Of a stretch of 64,000 nt of DNA, positions 1 to 10,384 are shown piece after piece (positions within the stretch are counted from its first letter, which is position 1; every line of letters begins with the position of its first letter). The DNA comes from Saccharomonospora marina XMU15 (GTDB lineage: Bacteria; Actinomycetota; Actinomycetes; Mycobacteriales; Pseudonocardiaceae). The notes below the pieces were generated by a model. That model had not been told where the DNA came from. It worked only from the letters and a program-made list of their open reading frames with translations, and searched no databases. The position numbers and the translations under genes are program-made. The DNA is taken from the NCBI RefSeq assembly GCF_000244955.1, contig NZ_CM001439.1, forward strand, positions 5,141,234 through 5,205,233, written 5' to 3'.

Positions 1-153
1 TACACGAAGTGGGAAACCGAGGAACACTTCCAGGCGTGGGCACAGGGCCCGGCGCGGGAAGCGCATTCCGGCGAACGCGGCAAGCCGGTGGCCAGCGGGG
101 CGAGCCTGCTGGAATTCGAGGTCGTGCAAAGCTCCAAGCCCGCGGCTGAGTGA
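1..153 (+). CDS. Antibiotic-biosynthesis-monooxygenase-fold protein, heme-oxygenase-like (C-terminal fragment)
   Basis: Only the last 50 codons are inside the window; the reading frame is open from base 1. The peptide has the W-x5-F-x-x-W spacing (TKWETEEHFQAWAQG) followed by a hydrophobic FEVV strand near the end. This is typical of the small dimeric ABM-fold heme-degrading enzymes (HmoA/HmoB, MhuD type). In that family the C-terminal half supplies part of the heme pocket; the catalytic N-terminal half is not visible here, so heme degradation is inferred from resemblance. The stop codon overlaps the GTG start of the sirtuin gene (GTGA), so the two are probably co-translated. Members that act on substrates other than heme cannot be excluded. 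Confidence 0.6.
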   Translation, partial: YTKWETEEHFQAWAQGPAREAHSGERGKPVASGASLLEFEVVQSSKPAAE

Positions 154-968
154 AAGCAGAGCTCGACCGCGCCGCGGAGCTGATCTCCTCGGCGAGTGCG
201 TTGCTGGTATGCGCGGGCGCGGGAATGGGGGTTGACTCCGGTCTTCCGGACTTCGGCGGCGACGAGGGCTTCTGGCGCGCCTACCCGCCGTACGCCCGGC
301 TCGGGCTGAGCTTCGCCGAGCTGGCCGACCCCGAACACTTCGTCACCGACCCCGAGCTGGCCTGGGGCTTCTACGGCCACCGCCTCTCGCTGTATCGCGA
401 GACCACCCCGCACGAAGGGTTCCAGCTGCTGCGGAAGTGGGGCGAGGCCAAGCCCGGCGGGGTGCGAGTGTTCACCTCGAACGTGGACGGCCAGTTCCAG
501 CGCGCCGGATTCGCCGGCGTCACCGAGGTGCACGGCTCGATCCACCACCTGCAGTGCCTTGCTTGCTGCTGCGACGACGTCTGGCCCGCCGACGGCGTCG
601 AGGTGGACGTCGATCCGGAAACGATGCGGGCACGACCACCGCTGCCGTGCTGTCCTCACTGCGGTGCGCCTGCCCGACCGAACATCCTGATGTTCGGTGA
701 CATGGACTGGATACCGCACCGCACCCAACGGCAACTCGACGCACTGCGGGCATGGCGGCGTGCCAACACCGATGTCGCGGTAGTCGAACTGGGTGCGGGA
801 TTGGCGGTGCCGACCGTGCGGCGGCAGGCCGAACTGGCGAGCGCGGCCAACGGTGCGCTGGTCCGGATCAACCCGCGCGAGCCGCAGGTGCGGCACGGCA
901 GGGGCGTGTCGGTGCGGTGCGGGGCGCTCGAGGCACTGCGCGCCATCGCCTCACGACTGAGCCACTGA
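150..968 (+). CDS. Sir2-family NAD-dependent protein deacetylase (sirtuin)
   Basis: A 272-residue protein covering a whole sirtuin catalytic domain. Near the N-terminus is GAGMGVDSGLPDF, the NAD-binding GAGxS..SGxPDF motif with small substitutions. TSNVD (usually TQNVD) and VHGS follow, the latter holding the general-base histidine. A cluster of cysteines (CLACCC and, about 45 residues later, CCPHC) forms the likely structural zinc site, and PNILMFGD follows. It would remove acetyl or other acyl groups from lysine side chains in the cytoplasm using NAD+. The GTG start overlaps the stop of the preceding monooxygenase gene by four bases. The native stop codon lies in the first unit of a decanucleotide repeat array. 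Its substrate cannot be predicted. Confidence 0.85.
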   Translation: MKAELDRAAELISSASALLVCAGAGMGVDSGLPDFGGDEGFWRAYPPYARLGLSFAELADPEHFVTDPELAWGFYGHRLSLYRETTPHEGFQLLRKWGEAKPGGVRVFTSNVDGQFQRAGFAGVTEVHGSIHHLQCLACCCDDVWPADGVEVDVDPETMRARPPLPCCPHCGAPARPNILMFGDMDWIPHRTQRQLDALRAWRRANTDVAVVELGAGLAVPTVRRQAELASAANGALVRINPREPQVRHGRGVSVRCGALEALRAIASRLSH

Positions 969-1020
969 GTGCCACTGAGTGCCACTGAGTGCCACTGAGT
1001 GCCACTGAGTGCCACTGAGC
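961..1020 (+). repeat. Tandem decanucleotide repeat, GCCACTGAGT
   Basis: Five exact head-to-tail copies of GCCACTGAGT are followed by a sixth that ends in C. Decayed GCCACTGAG and CCACTAG-like pieces continue to about 1045. The array begins at the last bases of the sirtuin gene and contains its TGA stop. Because the unit is 10 bp, each added copy shifts the frame, and every unit carries a TGA, so expansion leaves the protein end unchanged. It probably arose by slippage. Confidence 0.9.
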
Positions 1021-1073
1021 CACTAGCTACTAAGCCACTGAGCCGACAGAGCCCGCTGACAAGCCGAACGCAA

Positions 1074-1112
1074 GAAGGCGCCCCCACGGCGGACTGCCGT
1101 GAGGGCGCCTTC
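1074..1112. terminator. Intrinsic terminator hairpin, likely bidirectional (sirtuin / clpC)
   Basis: Two 17-base arms (1074-1090 and 1096-1112) pair with one mismatch around the loop GGACT. The hairpin sits between the stops of the convergent sirtuin and clpC genes. T-rich bases flank it on both sides (TTCGTTTCG on the plus strand, CTTCTTGCG on the minus strand), so it could end transcripts from either direction. Confidence 0.8.
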
Positions 1113-1125
1113 GTTTCGCGTTCGA

Positions 1126-3675
<2,550 letters not shown>

Positions 3676-3724
3676 TCCCACTCCCTCGACTGCTGCGCCG
3701 GCGGCCCGATCTCAGCCCTGACTT

Positions 3725-3737
3725 CGCTAGGTGAGCT
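3725..3737 (-). promoter_or_regulatory. Possible ClgR-type operator upstream of clpC
   Basis: CGCTAGGTGAGCT is an interrupted palindrome close to the CGCT-N5-AGCG pattern of actinobacterial ClgR sites, with one mismatch at the last base. It lies about 50 bases upstream of the clpC start. ClgR is known to activate clp genes in Streptomyces and Mycobacterium; that it acts here is inference from position and a short motif. Confidence 0.35.
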
Positions 3738-3993
3738 CGGCACCGTGAGACCACTGTAGTAGCCAAGCGCACGTGTCGGCTTACCACTGGGGCGGATTCC
3801 GTACCGCCTGATCAGCTCTGGCACGTGGTTTCGGACAGACACACAGTCGACTTATCGCTGGCTGTTGACGATTTGTACAACGCGTGACCGGGGCCTGGGA
3901 TTCCTGGCGATCCCGTTGTCCGCTCCTCGCGAACACACTTCCCCTGGCCATCCCCCGATCGGGAGCCCGGGTGGCTTGCCACCGTCCGGCCGG

Positions 3994-4012
3994 TAAGGTA
4001 AGGCACGCCTAA
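3994..4012 (+). promoter_or_regulatory. Probable IdeR/DtxR iron box
   Basis: TAAGGTAAGGCACGCCTAA matches the 19-base IdeR/DtxR consensus TTAGGTTAGGCTAACCTAA at 14 positions, including both AGG/CCT arms. It lies 37 bases before the GTG of an FhuF-like iron reductase, where bound Fe-IdeR would block transcription. The expected effect is derepression during iron limitation. Confidence 0.75.
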
Positions 4013-4048
4013 TCGACAATACCCGGATGGAGCAGCGAGGGCACACGT

Positions 4049-4897
4049 GTGAGTATCAGCAGGCCATTTCGTGATGCTCGACACATTCGGGACGATCTCG
4101 ACGGGCTGGCAGCGTCGCTCGACCGCCTGGCCGCACGACCGACCCGCATCGAGGTTCGGGCGGACACCACCGGGGACGGTTGGCAGCGTTGCTCCGACCT
4201 ACTCGCCGACCCCGACGGTTTCCGCCGCTGGCGAGAGACTCTCGCCGACTGGCTGCGCGGGCAATACCGGATCGCAGGCCCCGCGCCCGGCCGCACCACC
4301 GCCTGCTACGTGATGGCGTGGTACCTGCGCGCACCCGCCTACGCCGCCGCGCTGCTGCTGCATCAGGAACGCAGAGTTCCCTCGCTGCGGCCGCAGGCAC
4401 TGGCGCTGCGCACCGCGCCGCGAGGCAGGCCGGAGCTGACCGGCGCGGCGGTGCTCGACAACTCCTTCTACTGCCTGCCGCTCGACCCAGGCGCGGCCAG
4501 GCCGGAGGCCACCGTCGTGGCCGACGAACAGCAACTCGCGGCGGTACTGCGGGCCGGCTACGTCGCCCACGCCGCCAGGTTCGTCCGCGCCTTCGGCCGG
4601 GTGAGCCCGGTGGGTGCCCACACGCTGTGGGCGGCGGCGACGGACGCGCTGGACACCTGCCTGTGGTGGGCAGGAGCGGACAGCGGCGACGAGGGAGCGG
4701 GAGTGGCCGAGGCCGCGCTCGTACTGGGGTCGCGGTATCCGCCGTTGACCTCGCCATCCACCCTCCACCTCCGGCAGGCCGCGTCGGGCAGGCGATGGAC
4801 CCGCAGCAGGGAGAGCTGCTGCTTCAGCTACCTACTCCCCGGGCGCGACGAGTGCGAAGGCTGCCCGCGGCTGCGACCGAAGCCGGACCCCGACTAG
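4049..4897 (+). CDS. FhuF-like (2Fe-2S) siderophore-iron reductase
   Basis: A 282-residue cytoplasmic protein ending in an FhuF-type iron-sulfur motif: CC (in SCCFSY), ten residues, then C-x-x-C (CEGC), within the last 25 residues. FhuF-family proteins reduce ferric iron in imported siderophores and so release it as Fe2+. The upstream part is Ala/Arg-rich with a plausible substrate-binding fold but no other motif I recognise. The start is the second of two overlapping GTG codons, with GCGAGGG upstream. The iron box about 40 bases before the start fits iron-repressed expression. No siderophore transporter or synthase is nearby. The 3' end overlaps the convergent TIGR03086 gene by four bases. 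Confidence 0.8.
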   Translation: MSISRPFRDARHIRDDLDGLAASLDRLAARPTRIEVRADTTGDGWQRCSDLLADPDGFRRWRETLADWLRGQYRIAGPAPGRTTACYVMAWYLRAPAYAAALLLHQERRVPSLRPQALALRTAPRGRPELTGAAVLDNSFYCLPLDPGAARPEATVVADEQQLAAVLRAGYVAHAARFVRAFGRVSPVGAHTLWAAATDALDTCLWWAGADSGDEGAGVAEAALVLGSRYPPLTSPSTLHLRQAASGRRWTRSRESCCFSYLLPGRDECEGCPRLRPKPDPD

Positions 4898-5481
4898 GGT
4901 CGCCATGCCGGGTCGCGGCCAGAGAGCGCGACAACCCGGTCCAGCACGGAGGCGTCGTCGCCGAGCGGCACCTCGGGGCCGAACGCCTTCAGTTGCCTGC
5001 CCTGCTCACCGATCTCGCGCATGACCTGCTCGGCCGCCTCTGCGGCACCGGACTCGTAGCGCGCGGGCACACCGGTGGCCGTCGCGAGATCCCAGCCGTG
5101 GACCACGAGCTCGCAAAGCGCCATCCTGCCAACCATCGCGGCGGGCAGGTCACCGCCCGCGATGCTCGTGCTGCCCTGCCATGCGGCGGGATCGCGCAGC
5201 GCCTCTGCGAGTTCGACGGCTTCTGCTGCAAGCAGATCGGCCCAGTCGCCGACGACCAACTCCGCCGCTCGCTCACCCTCGCCCAGTGGCTCCGGAGGGC
5301 GCTTCGCGGCCGCGGCGAGCAACCTCGGCATCCAGAACAGCAGGTGGTTGCACAGGCCGCGGACGTCGTACTCCTCGCACGGTGTCGCGGCCGCGAGCTT
5401 GTCGGCGGGCACGGCACGCACGATCTCCGCGAACTCGCGCGCGGCACGGCTGATGGGTTCCTTCAGTTCGGACATGCGCAT
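4894..5481 (-). CDS. TIGR03086-family metal-binding protein (DinB / mycothiol-dependent-enzyme fold)
   Basis: A 195-residue protein with the pattern of the actinobacterial TIGR03086/TIGR03083 group. It has a basic helical start, T-P-C-E-E-Y-DVRGLCNHLLFW with the first metal-binding histidine, and a later CELVVHGWDLATATG with another conserved histidine in a helix. Family members have the DinB four-helix fold and resemble mycothiol-dependent maleylpyruvate isomerase; most have no assigned reaction. A start at 5475 (MSELKEP) is equally possible, since no clear ribosome binding site is seen before either ATG. It is divergent from an AraC-type regulator across 67 bases, so that regulator may control it. 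Confidence 0.7.
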   Translation of the reverse strand: MRMSELKEPISRAAREFAEIVRAVPADKLAAATPCEEYDVRGLCNHLLFWMPRLLAAAAKRPPEPLGEGERAAELVVGDWADLLAAEAVELAEALRDPAAWQGSTSIAGGDLPAAMVGRMALCELVVHGWDLATATGVPARYESGAAEAAEQVMREIGEQGRQLKAFGPEVPLGDDASVLDRVVALSGRDPAWRP

Positions 5482-5548
5482 CAGTCAACACCGCCGACCG
5501 GCGGTCGTCTTGAACAAAAGCGTCAGCGCCACTCATTAGGCTTCGCTC

Positions 5549-6355
5549 GTGGAACGGATACCGCAGGGCATCCTCGGTGAGCACGCTTCGCCCGGGCTGT
5601 TTCGGCTCAGCCGACACGAACCCGCGCCGCGGCTGCGCCCGTTCGTGCAGTACTACTGGATCGTCCGCTGGGATCTGCGCGGCCGTGCGCCGTACGAGCA
5701 GCGAGTGTTGCCGAACTTGAGCGTGCACGTGGTGTTCAGTCGCGACGCCCCCGGAGTCTGGCCGCCTGGTCGCGAGGTCTTTTCCTACGTTCTCCACGAC
5801 AGGGACCAGGTTCTGGGTGTTCGGCTGCGGCCCGGTTGTTGCGGCTCGATGCTCGGCAGATCCGTGAATCAACTCGGCGGCGAACGGAGGTCGTTGGGCG
5901 AGGTGTTCGGCAAGGGTGCCGACGAGGCGCAGGAGGGCATCCTCAACGCGGACTCCACGCGGGAAATGGTCGCCTTGGCCGACCGGTTTCTGCGGGCGCA
6001 AGCCCCAATGCCTGCCGCCGCCGAACAACGAGTAGCCGCCGCGGTGGAACGCGTCGCCGCGGACCCGACGATCACCAGCGTGCGCCAACTCGCTGCGGCG
6101 ACCGGAATGTCGACTCGCACCTTGCAACGACTGTTCGTCGAACACATCGGAGTCGGCCCGAAGTGGGCTATCCGGGTTTACCGGCTCAACGAGGCCGCCA
6201 AACGGGTCAGCGGCGAATCACGGCCGGACTGGGCGGCGCTCGCAGCCGAACTGGGCTACAGCGATCAAGCCCATTTCACACGGGACTTCACAGCGGCCGT
6301 CGGCGTCCCCCCGACCACCTATCGCCGCATGGCGTCGCAACGCGCCGGAATTTGA
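5549..6355 (+). CDS. AraC-family transcriptional regulator
   Basis: 268 residues. The N-terminal half (about 1-135) resembles the DUF6597 sensor domain common in actinobacterial AraC proteins (LRPFVQYYWIVRWDLR, then LPNLSVHVVF). The C-terminal half carries two helix-turn-helix units: VRQLAAATGMSTRTLQRLF and the family signature AAELGYSDQAHFTRDF with the YRRM end. It begins with GTG. The ligand is unknown. The obvious target is the divergent TIGR03086 gene that shares its promoter region. A strong hairpin follows the stop. Confidence 0.85.
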   Translation: MERIPQGILGEHASPGLFRLSRHEPAPRLRPFVQYYWIVRWDLRGRAPYEQRVLPNLSVHVVFSRDAPGVWPPGREVFSYVLHDRDQVLGVRLRPGCCGSMLGRSVNQLGGERRSLGEVFGKGADEAQEGILNADSTREMVALADRFLRAQAPMPAAAEQRVAAAVERVAADPTITSVRQLAAATGMSTRTLQRLFVEHIGVGPKWAIRVYRLNEAAKRVSGESRPDWAALAAELGYSDQAHFTRDFTAAVGVPPTTYRRMASQRAGI

Positions 6356-6361
6356 GACGAA

Positions 6362-6395
6362 GGTGGCCTCCCGGAACCCGAACCGGGAGGCCACC
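6362..6395. terminator. Perfect 13-bp hairpin between araC-type gene and lsr2
   Basis: GGTGGCCTCCCGG and CCGGGAGGCCACC form a perfect 13-base stem around an eight-base loop. It lies between the stops of two convergent genes, 7 bases after the AraC gene and 13 bases after lsr2. No long U-run follows on either strand, which is common in high-GC actinobacteria. Confidence 0.8.
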
Positions 6396-6407
6396 GAGCG
6401 CGTCCGC

Positions 6408-6755
6408 TCAGTTCCGCTTGTGGTAAGCCTCGACCACTTCCGACGGGATACGGCCCCGGTCGGAAACCTCGTAACCGTTCTTGCGTGCCCACGCGCGAAT
6501 CGCCTGGTTCTGCTCACGGTCGACCGCGGCCGAGCGACCGGGCGCCTTCACAGCCGACCGGGTGCCCGCGCGCTTGCGGCCGCCGGCCCTGCGGGCGTGC
6601 TCGACATACTGGGCGAGAGCGTCACGCAATTCTTCGGCATTTTCCGCTGACAGGTCGATCTCGTAGCTGACGCCGTCCAGCCCGAACTCCACCGTCTCCT
6701 CGGCCTCCGAACCGTCCAGATCATCCACGAGGGAGACGAGGACCTTCTGCGCCAT
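6408..6755 (-). CDS. lsr2: Nucleoid-associated protein Lsr2 (H-NS-like xenogeneic silencer)
   Basis: 115 residues of clear Lsr2 type. The N-terminal dimerisation region begins [15 protein letters not shown] and is rich in acidic residues and beta structure. A basic linker follows, then a C-terminal DNA-binding domain with the AT-hook-like RGR core ([17 protein letters not shown]). Lsr2 bridges DNA and silences AT-rich, often acquired, genes. AGGAGG six bases before the ATG fixes the start. In mycobacteria lsr2 lies between lysS and clpC; here lysS is absent and a long non-coding stretch precedes the gene. Confidence 0.97.
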   Translation of the reverse strand: MAQKVLVSLVDDLDGSEAEETVEFGLDGVSYEIDLSAENAEELRDALAQYVEHARRAGGRKRAGTRSAVKAPGRSAAVDREQNQAIRAWARKNGYEVSDRGRIPSEVVEAYHKRN

Positions 6756-7419
6756 CTGATTCCTCCTGTTAAGCCAACATTAGATCACGTGGTGCCCACG
6801 CCCAGACGAAAAGATCCGACTGGGAACCTTAATACCCGCTTCGGCGCATAAACGCAAATCACCTTCTGTTGATTGCGGCACGCCGTGGCCGCATTTGCGT
6901 TCGTACCAGGCGAAACCGGATCGTTTCCCGGATACCGGAACCGCCGAGTGCCATCGGTAACCGGTTGACTCCTATTCGGGTACCTCCGCTTGGCGGCAAT
7001 ACCCGACCCGGCACGAAGGAATCATCATCGAGCCGCAACGGCCCGGTAGGGCACCGGGTTCGACCGCTACGGGCGGCGGGGTTCGCACGGTACGAATGTA
7101 TCGCACCGGGTCTGTTCGACGATCCTTGCCCGGCCACCCCGGTGTCTTTGGTGAGCGGGCGTCGACAGGCCGACAATAATCGCCGGGCGGTGAACTCGGG
7201 CGAATGCGATGATTCGCGAACACGGCCGCTTATCGCACACAGGGCCACGCCCGGCGACGGGTGCGCTAACCCGAAGCCGGTGAAGCAAGGCCGGACACAG
7301 CTGTGCATCATGCATTCCTGTGCTTTCACCGCGGACGAGTGGCCACGGTAAGGTGCCGCTGCCGCACGGACGGGCGAGAACCGGTTGGCCTGCCCGGCCC
7401 CACCCCGCAGAATCACCGC
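6756..7419. other. 664-base non-coding stretch upstream of lsr2 with an inverted repeat
   Basis: No frame here has convincing codon bias or recognisable protein sequence. The 110 bases next to lsr2 are unusually AT-rich for this genome and should hold its promoter. AACGCAAAT (6851-6859) and ATTTGCGTT (6893-6901) are a perfect 9-base inverted repeat. A smaller GCGGC/GCCGC pair is nested inside it. The rest, to the methyltransferase start, looks like decayed or spacer DNA. Confidence 0.6.
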
Positions 7420-8178
7420 ATGAACTATGTGCCGCGTGATTCCACCGAACACGTCCGCGCGCTACGTGCGGCATCGTTCGGCGCGCGGGCACGCGCATAC
7501 GCCGAACACCGGCCCGATTACCCGACCGAAGCGGTGGAGTGGGGGCTGGAACCGGCAGGGATGGTGAAACGGCTGCTCGATCTCGCGGCCGGAACCGGGA
7601 AACTCGCCGCGATGCTGCGGGCCTTCGGCTCGGTCACCGCCGTCGAACCCGACCTCGACATGCTCGCGCAGTTGCGCGAGTCGCTGCCCGATGTCGCCGC
7701 GTTGAAAGGAACGGCGGAGAAAATCCCGCTACGAAACCGATCGATGGACGCGGTCGGCATCGGGCAGGCATTCCACTGGTTCGACGGCGAGGCCGCGCTG
7801 GACGACATCGCGCGGGTCCTTCGCCCAGGAGGCGTCGTGCTCCTGCTGTGGAACGACGACGACGAGGCCTACCCGTGGGTGGCGGAGTTCGCCGCCCTCA
7901 TGAAATCCGGCGGCGGTAGGGCCTACCCGCACCGGCTGCCCTCGCACGAGGCGTTCTTCCCGTTCCAGCGCGACCGATTCCCGCACGTACAACGTCGCAC
8001 CGCGCACAGCATGGTGGAAACGCTCGCGACTCACTCACACGTACTGATTTCCTCCGAACGCGAACGTGCCGCGCTGCTGCGGCGGGCAAGGCAGATCCTG
8101 GCGTCGCGACCACAAACCGCGCGGGGCGAGTTCGACAGGCCGATAGTGACTACCGCGCTGCGGGCCGTCCGCCGGTGA
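7420..8178 (+). CDS. Class I SAM-dependent methyltransferase
   Basis: 252 residues starting MNYVPRDSTEHV. SAM-binding motif I is LLDLAAGTGKLAAML. The acidic ribose-binding residue follows in VTAVEPDLDML, and post-motif sequences are IGQAFHWFD and VLRPGGVVLLLWN. This is the Methyltransf_11/25 type acting on small molecules. No substrate is predictable. The frame is open further upstream, but the ATG at 7420 gives the family's usual beginning (R-AASFG-x-RA-x-A-YAEHRPDYP). It replaces lysS in the mycobacterial order and overlaps the 3' end of coaX by 29 bases, tail to tail. Confidence 0.85.
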   Translation: MNYVPRDSTEHVRALRAASFGARARAYAEHRPDYPTEAVEWGLEPAGMVKRLLDLAAGTGKLAAMLRAFGSVTAVEPDLDMLAQLRESLPDVAALKGTAEKIPLRNRSMDAVGIGQAFHWFDGEAALDDIARVLRPGGVVLLLWNDDDEAYPWVAEFAALMKSGGGRAYPHRLPSHEAFFPFQRDRFPHVQRRTAHSMVETLATHSHVLISSERERAALLRRARQILASRPQTARGEFDRPIVTTALRAVRR

Positions 8179-8956
8179 TGTTGCGTTCGTAGGCCAGCCG
8201 CAGGCCGAGCAGCGTCAGTTCCGGCACGTGCTCGGTGATCGTCTCCGACTCGTTGAGCACGAGCGGGGCGAGCCCGCCCGTCGCGATCACCTCTACCCGT
8301 TCGCCAGGACCGGACACCAGTTCCTTGATGATCCGCCGCACCAGGCCGTCGACCTGTCCCGCGAAGCCGTACAGAATTCCCGACTGCAGGCACTCGACCG
8401 TGTTCTTGCCGATCACCGACCTGGGCGCCACCAACTCGACCTTGCGCAGCGCGGCGGCGCGGGAGGCCAACGCGTCCACGGAAATGTCGATCCCGGGAGC
8501 GAAGGCGCCGCCGAGGAATTCCCCCTTCGCCGAGATGGCATCGACATTGGTGGAGGTGCCGAAGTCCACCACTACGCAGGCAGTGTTGTGCAAGTGGTGA
8601 GCGGCAAGGGTGTTGACAAGCCGGTCACCCCCCACCTCCTTGGGGTTGTCCACCAGCAGCGGGACTCCGGTCCGCACCCCCGGTTCCACCACGACCTTCG
8701 GCACGTTCGGGTAGTACCGGGACAGCATCGTCCGCAACTCGCGCAGCACGGCGGGCACCGTGGACAGCGCACTGATCCCGGTGACCTTGTCGGCATAGCG
8801 GCCGAGCAGCCCACGCATCGTCAGCGAAAGCTCGTCGGCGGTCATTCGCGCGTCGGTGCGCATCCGCCAGTCGCGCACCAACTCGGCGCTGTCGCCGCGC
8901 CCGGAGTAAAGCCCGAGCACGATGTTGGTGTTGCCGACATCGACGGTGAGCAGCAC
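8150..8956 (-). CDS. coaX: Type III pantothenate kinase (CoaX)
   Basis: 268 residues of the CoaX family, which phosphorylates pantothenate, the first step from vitamin B5 to coenzyme A, in the cytoplasm. Motifs visible: the N-terminal phosphate loop VDVGNTNIVLGLY; GGDRLVN; VDFGTSTNVDAIS with the catalytic aspartate region; GGAFAPGI; and the C-terminal IATGGLAPLV. GTG start. Its first base is the last base of the panD stop (TAGTG), so it is translationally coupled to panD and is the last gene of the pan operon. Confidence 0.95.
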   Translation of the reverse strand: MLLTVDVGNTNIVLGLYSGRGDSAELVRDWRMRTDARMTADELSLTMRGLLGRYADKVTGISALSTVPAVLRELRTMLSRYYPNVPKVVVEPGVRTGVPLLVDNPKEVGGDRLVNTLAAHHLHNTACVVVDFGTSTNVDAISAKGEFLGGAFAPGIDISVDALASRAAALRKVELVAPRSVIGKNTVECLQSGILYGFAGQVDGLVRRIIKELVSGPGERVEVIATGGLAPLVLNESETITEHVPELTLLGLRLAYERNITGGRPAAR

Positions 8957-9456
8957 TAGCCCTCCGCGTGCAGCAACGCATCGAGTCGCGCGGCATCGAC
9001 CGTCTCCGCGACCGGGAACGCCCGCGACTCGACGTGCTGCTGACCGACCGGCAACGCACCGCTCACCAGGCCCGAACCGGCGGGCACGTCCGCGGGGTCC
9101 TCACCGGCCTCGACGATGCGGTTGTCGGCGTCGACGAACACTACTCGCGGGCGGAACGAAGCGGCCTCGGCGGAGTCCATGTGCCCGTATGCGATCAGGA
9201 TGACGATGTCGCCGGGATGCACCAGGTGCGCCGCCGCACCGTTGATCCCGATGACGCCGCTGTCCCGTTCGCCCGTGATCACGTAGGTCTCCAGCCGCGC
9301 GCCGTTGGTGACGTCGACGATGGTGACCTGCTCGCCAGGCAGCAGGTCCGCGGCCTCCATGAGACGTTCGTCGACCGTGACGGAACCGACGTAGTGCAGG
9401 TCCGCCTGCGTCACCGTCGCCCGGTGGATCTTGGACTTCAACATCGTGCGGTACAT
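8956..9456 (-). CDS. panD: Aspartate 1-decarboxylase precursor
   Basis: 166 residues. Makes beta-alanine from L-aspartate for pantothenate synthesis. The [17 protein letters not shown] start, the self-cleavage pair Gly24-Ser25 (in HYVGSVTVD) and [13 protein letters not shown] are standard PanD; Ser25 becomes the pyruvoyl cofactor after cleavage. The C-terminal 25-30 residues form a polar extension beyond the shortest family members. AGGAGAG lies seven bases before the ATG, which sets the start well inside a longer open frame. Sits between panC (13-base gap) and coaX (one-base overlap). Confidence 0.96.
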   Translation of the reverse strand: MYRTMLKSKIHRATVTQADLHYVGSVTVDERLMEAADLLPGEQVTIVDVTNGARLETYVITGERDSGVIGINGAAAHLVHPGDIVILIAYGHMDSAEAASFRPRVVFVDADNRIVEAGEDPADVPAGSGLVSGALPVGQQHVESRAFPVAETVDAARLDALLHAEG

Positions 9457-9469
9457 CGTGGACTCTCCT

Positions 9470-10384
9470 CTACACCCCTGCGTCCTCGTCGGCCCGCTCA
9501 CGCGGCTGCTCGGCAGCCGAACCCAACGAAACACCGACGTTGTCGATCAGGCGGGTATTCCCCACCCTCGCGGCCACCAGTAGCCGCGCCTCGCCGTCGA
9601 CGGGCGCGGGACCGAGTTCGGTACCGCGCAACTCCAGGTAGTCGACAGCCACCTCGGGGCGCGCGGCGAGCGTGCGCCGTGCCTCCCGCAGCACCGCTTC
9701 GGCCCCGCGAGGCCCGGCATGCGCACCCGCGGTGAGCGCGGCGGAAAGAGCAACCGCCTGCTCCCGCTCGGACGGGCTCAGGTAGACGTTGCGTGACGAC
9801 AGCGCCAGGCCGTCCGACTCCCGCACCGTTGGCACCCCGAGCACCCTGGTGTCCATGTTCAGGTCGCGCACCATCCGCCGGATGAGCACCAGTTGCTGGT
9901 AGTCCTTCTCCCCGAAGAAGGCATAGTGCGGGCGGACGATGTTGAACAGCTTCGCCACCACGGTCAGCACCCCGGCGAAGTGCCCGGGCCGGTGTTGTCC
10001 CTCCAGTTCGGTGCCGAGTTCGCCGGGCTGCACGGTCACCGCCGCGTCGGGCTCGTAGAGGTCGGCTTCGGTCGGGGTGAACGCGATCTCCACCCCCGCC
10101 TCGGCCAGTACCTCGAGGTCACGCTCCAGCGGCCGCGGGTACGCCTCGAAGTCCTCGCCCGCACCGAACTGCAACGGGTTGACGAAGATCGATGCGGCCA
10201 TCACGGTGTTCGGCAGCCGCTTCGCGCGGCGAAGCAACTCGCGGTGACCGGCGTGCAACGCGCCCATCGTGGGCACGAGCGCCACGTTGCGGCCCACCGC
10301 GCGCAGCGCAGCGGTGACCTGGCTGACCTCGCCGGGCTTGCGGTAGGTGTTCAACTCGCCCCGGCTGAACCTGGGTGCACTCAC
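9470..10384 (-). CDS. panC: Pantothenate synthetase (pantoate-beta-alanine ligase)
   Basis: 304 residues. Joins pantoate and beta-alanine with ATP. Motifs: [10 protein letters not shown] (HIGH-like nucleotide-binding motif), [16 protein letters not shown] and LSSRNVYLS (the KMSKS counterpart). The N-terminus ([12 protein letters not shown]) matches mycobacterial PanC. GTG start immediately after the stop of the DUF2520 gene; panD follows. The ketopantoate-forming genes panB and panE are not in the window, although the upstream DUF2520 protein has a Rossmann fold. Confidence 0.97.
   Translation of the reverse strand: MSAPRFSRGELNTYRKPGEVSQVTAALRAVGRNVALVPTMGALHAGHRELLRRAKRLPNTVMAASIFVNPLQFGAGEDFEAYPRPLERDLEVLAEAGVEIAFTPTEADLYEPDAAVTVQPGELGTELEGQHRPGHFAGVLTVVAKLFNIVRPHYAFFGEKDYQQLVLIRRMVRDLNMDTRVLGVPTVRESDGLALSSRNVYLSPSEREQAVALSAALTAGAHAGPRGAEAVLREARRTLAARPEVAVDYLELRGTELGPAPVDGEARLLVAARVGNTRLIDNVGVSLGSAAEQPRERADEDAGV

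Larger units (their letters stand above)
3676..4048. other. Intergenic region between divergent clpC and the fhuF-like gene
   Basis: This 373-base stretch holds the promoters of both divergent genes. No open frame in it has the third-position bias of its neighbours. A possible ClgR site lies on the clpC side and an iron box on the other side (listed separately). Confidence 0.6.

Noticed and set aside
961-1045. Possible CRISPR array
   Set aside because: The repeats are ten bases long and directly adjacent with no spacers, and no cas gene is nearby.
6869-7351. 160-codon plus-strand frame upstream of the methyltransferase
   Set aside because: No codon bias, no start signal and no similarity; the region looks non-coding.
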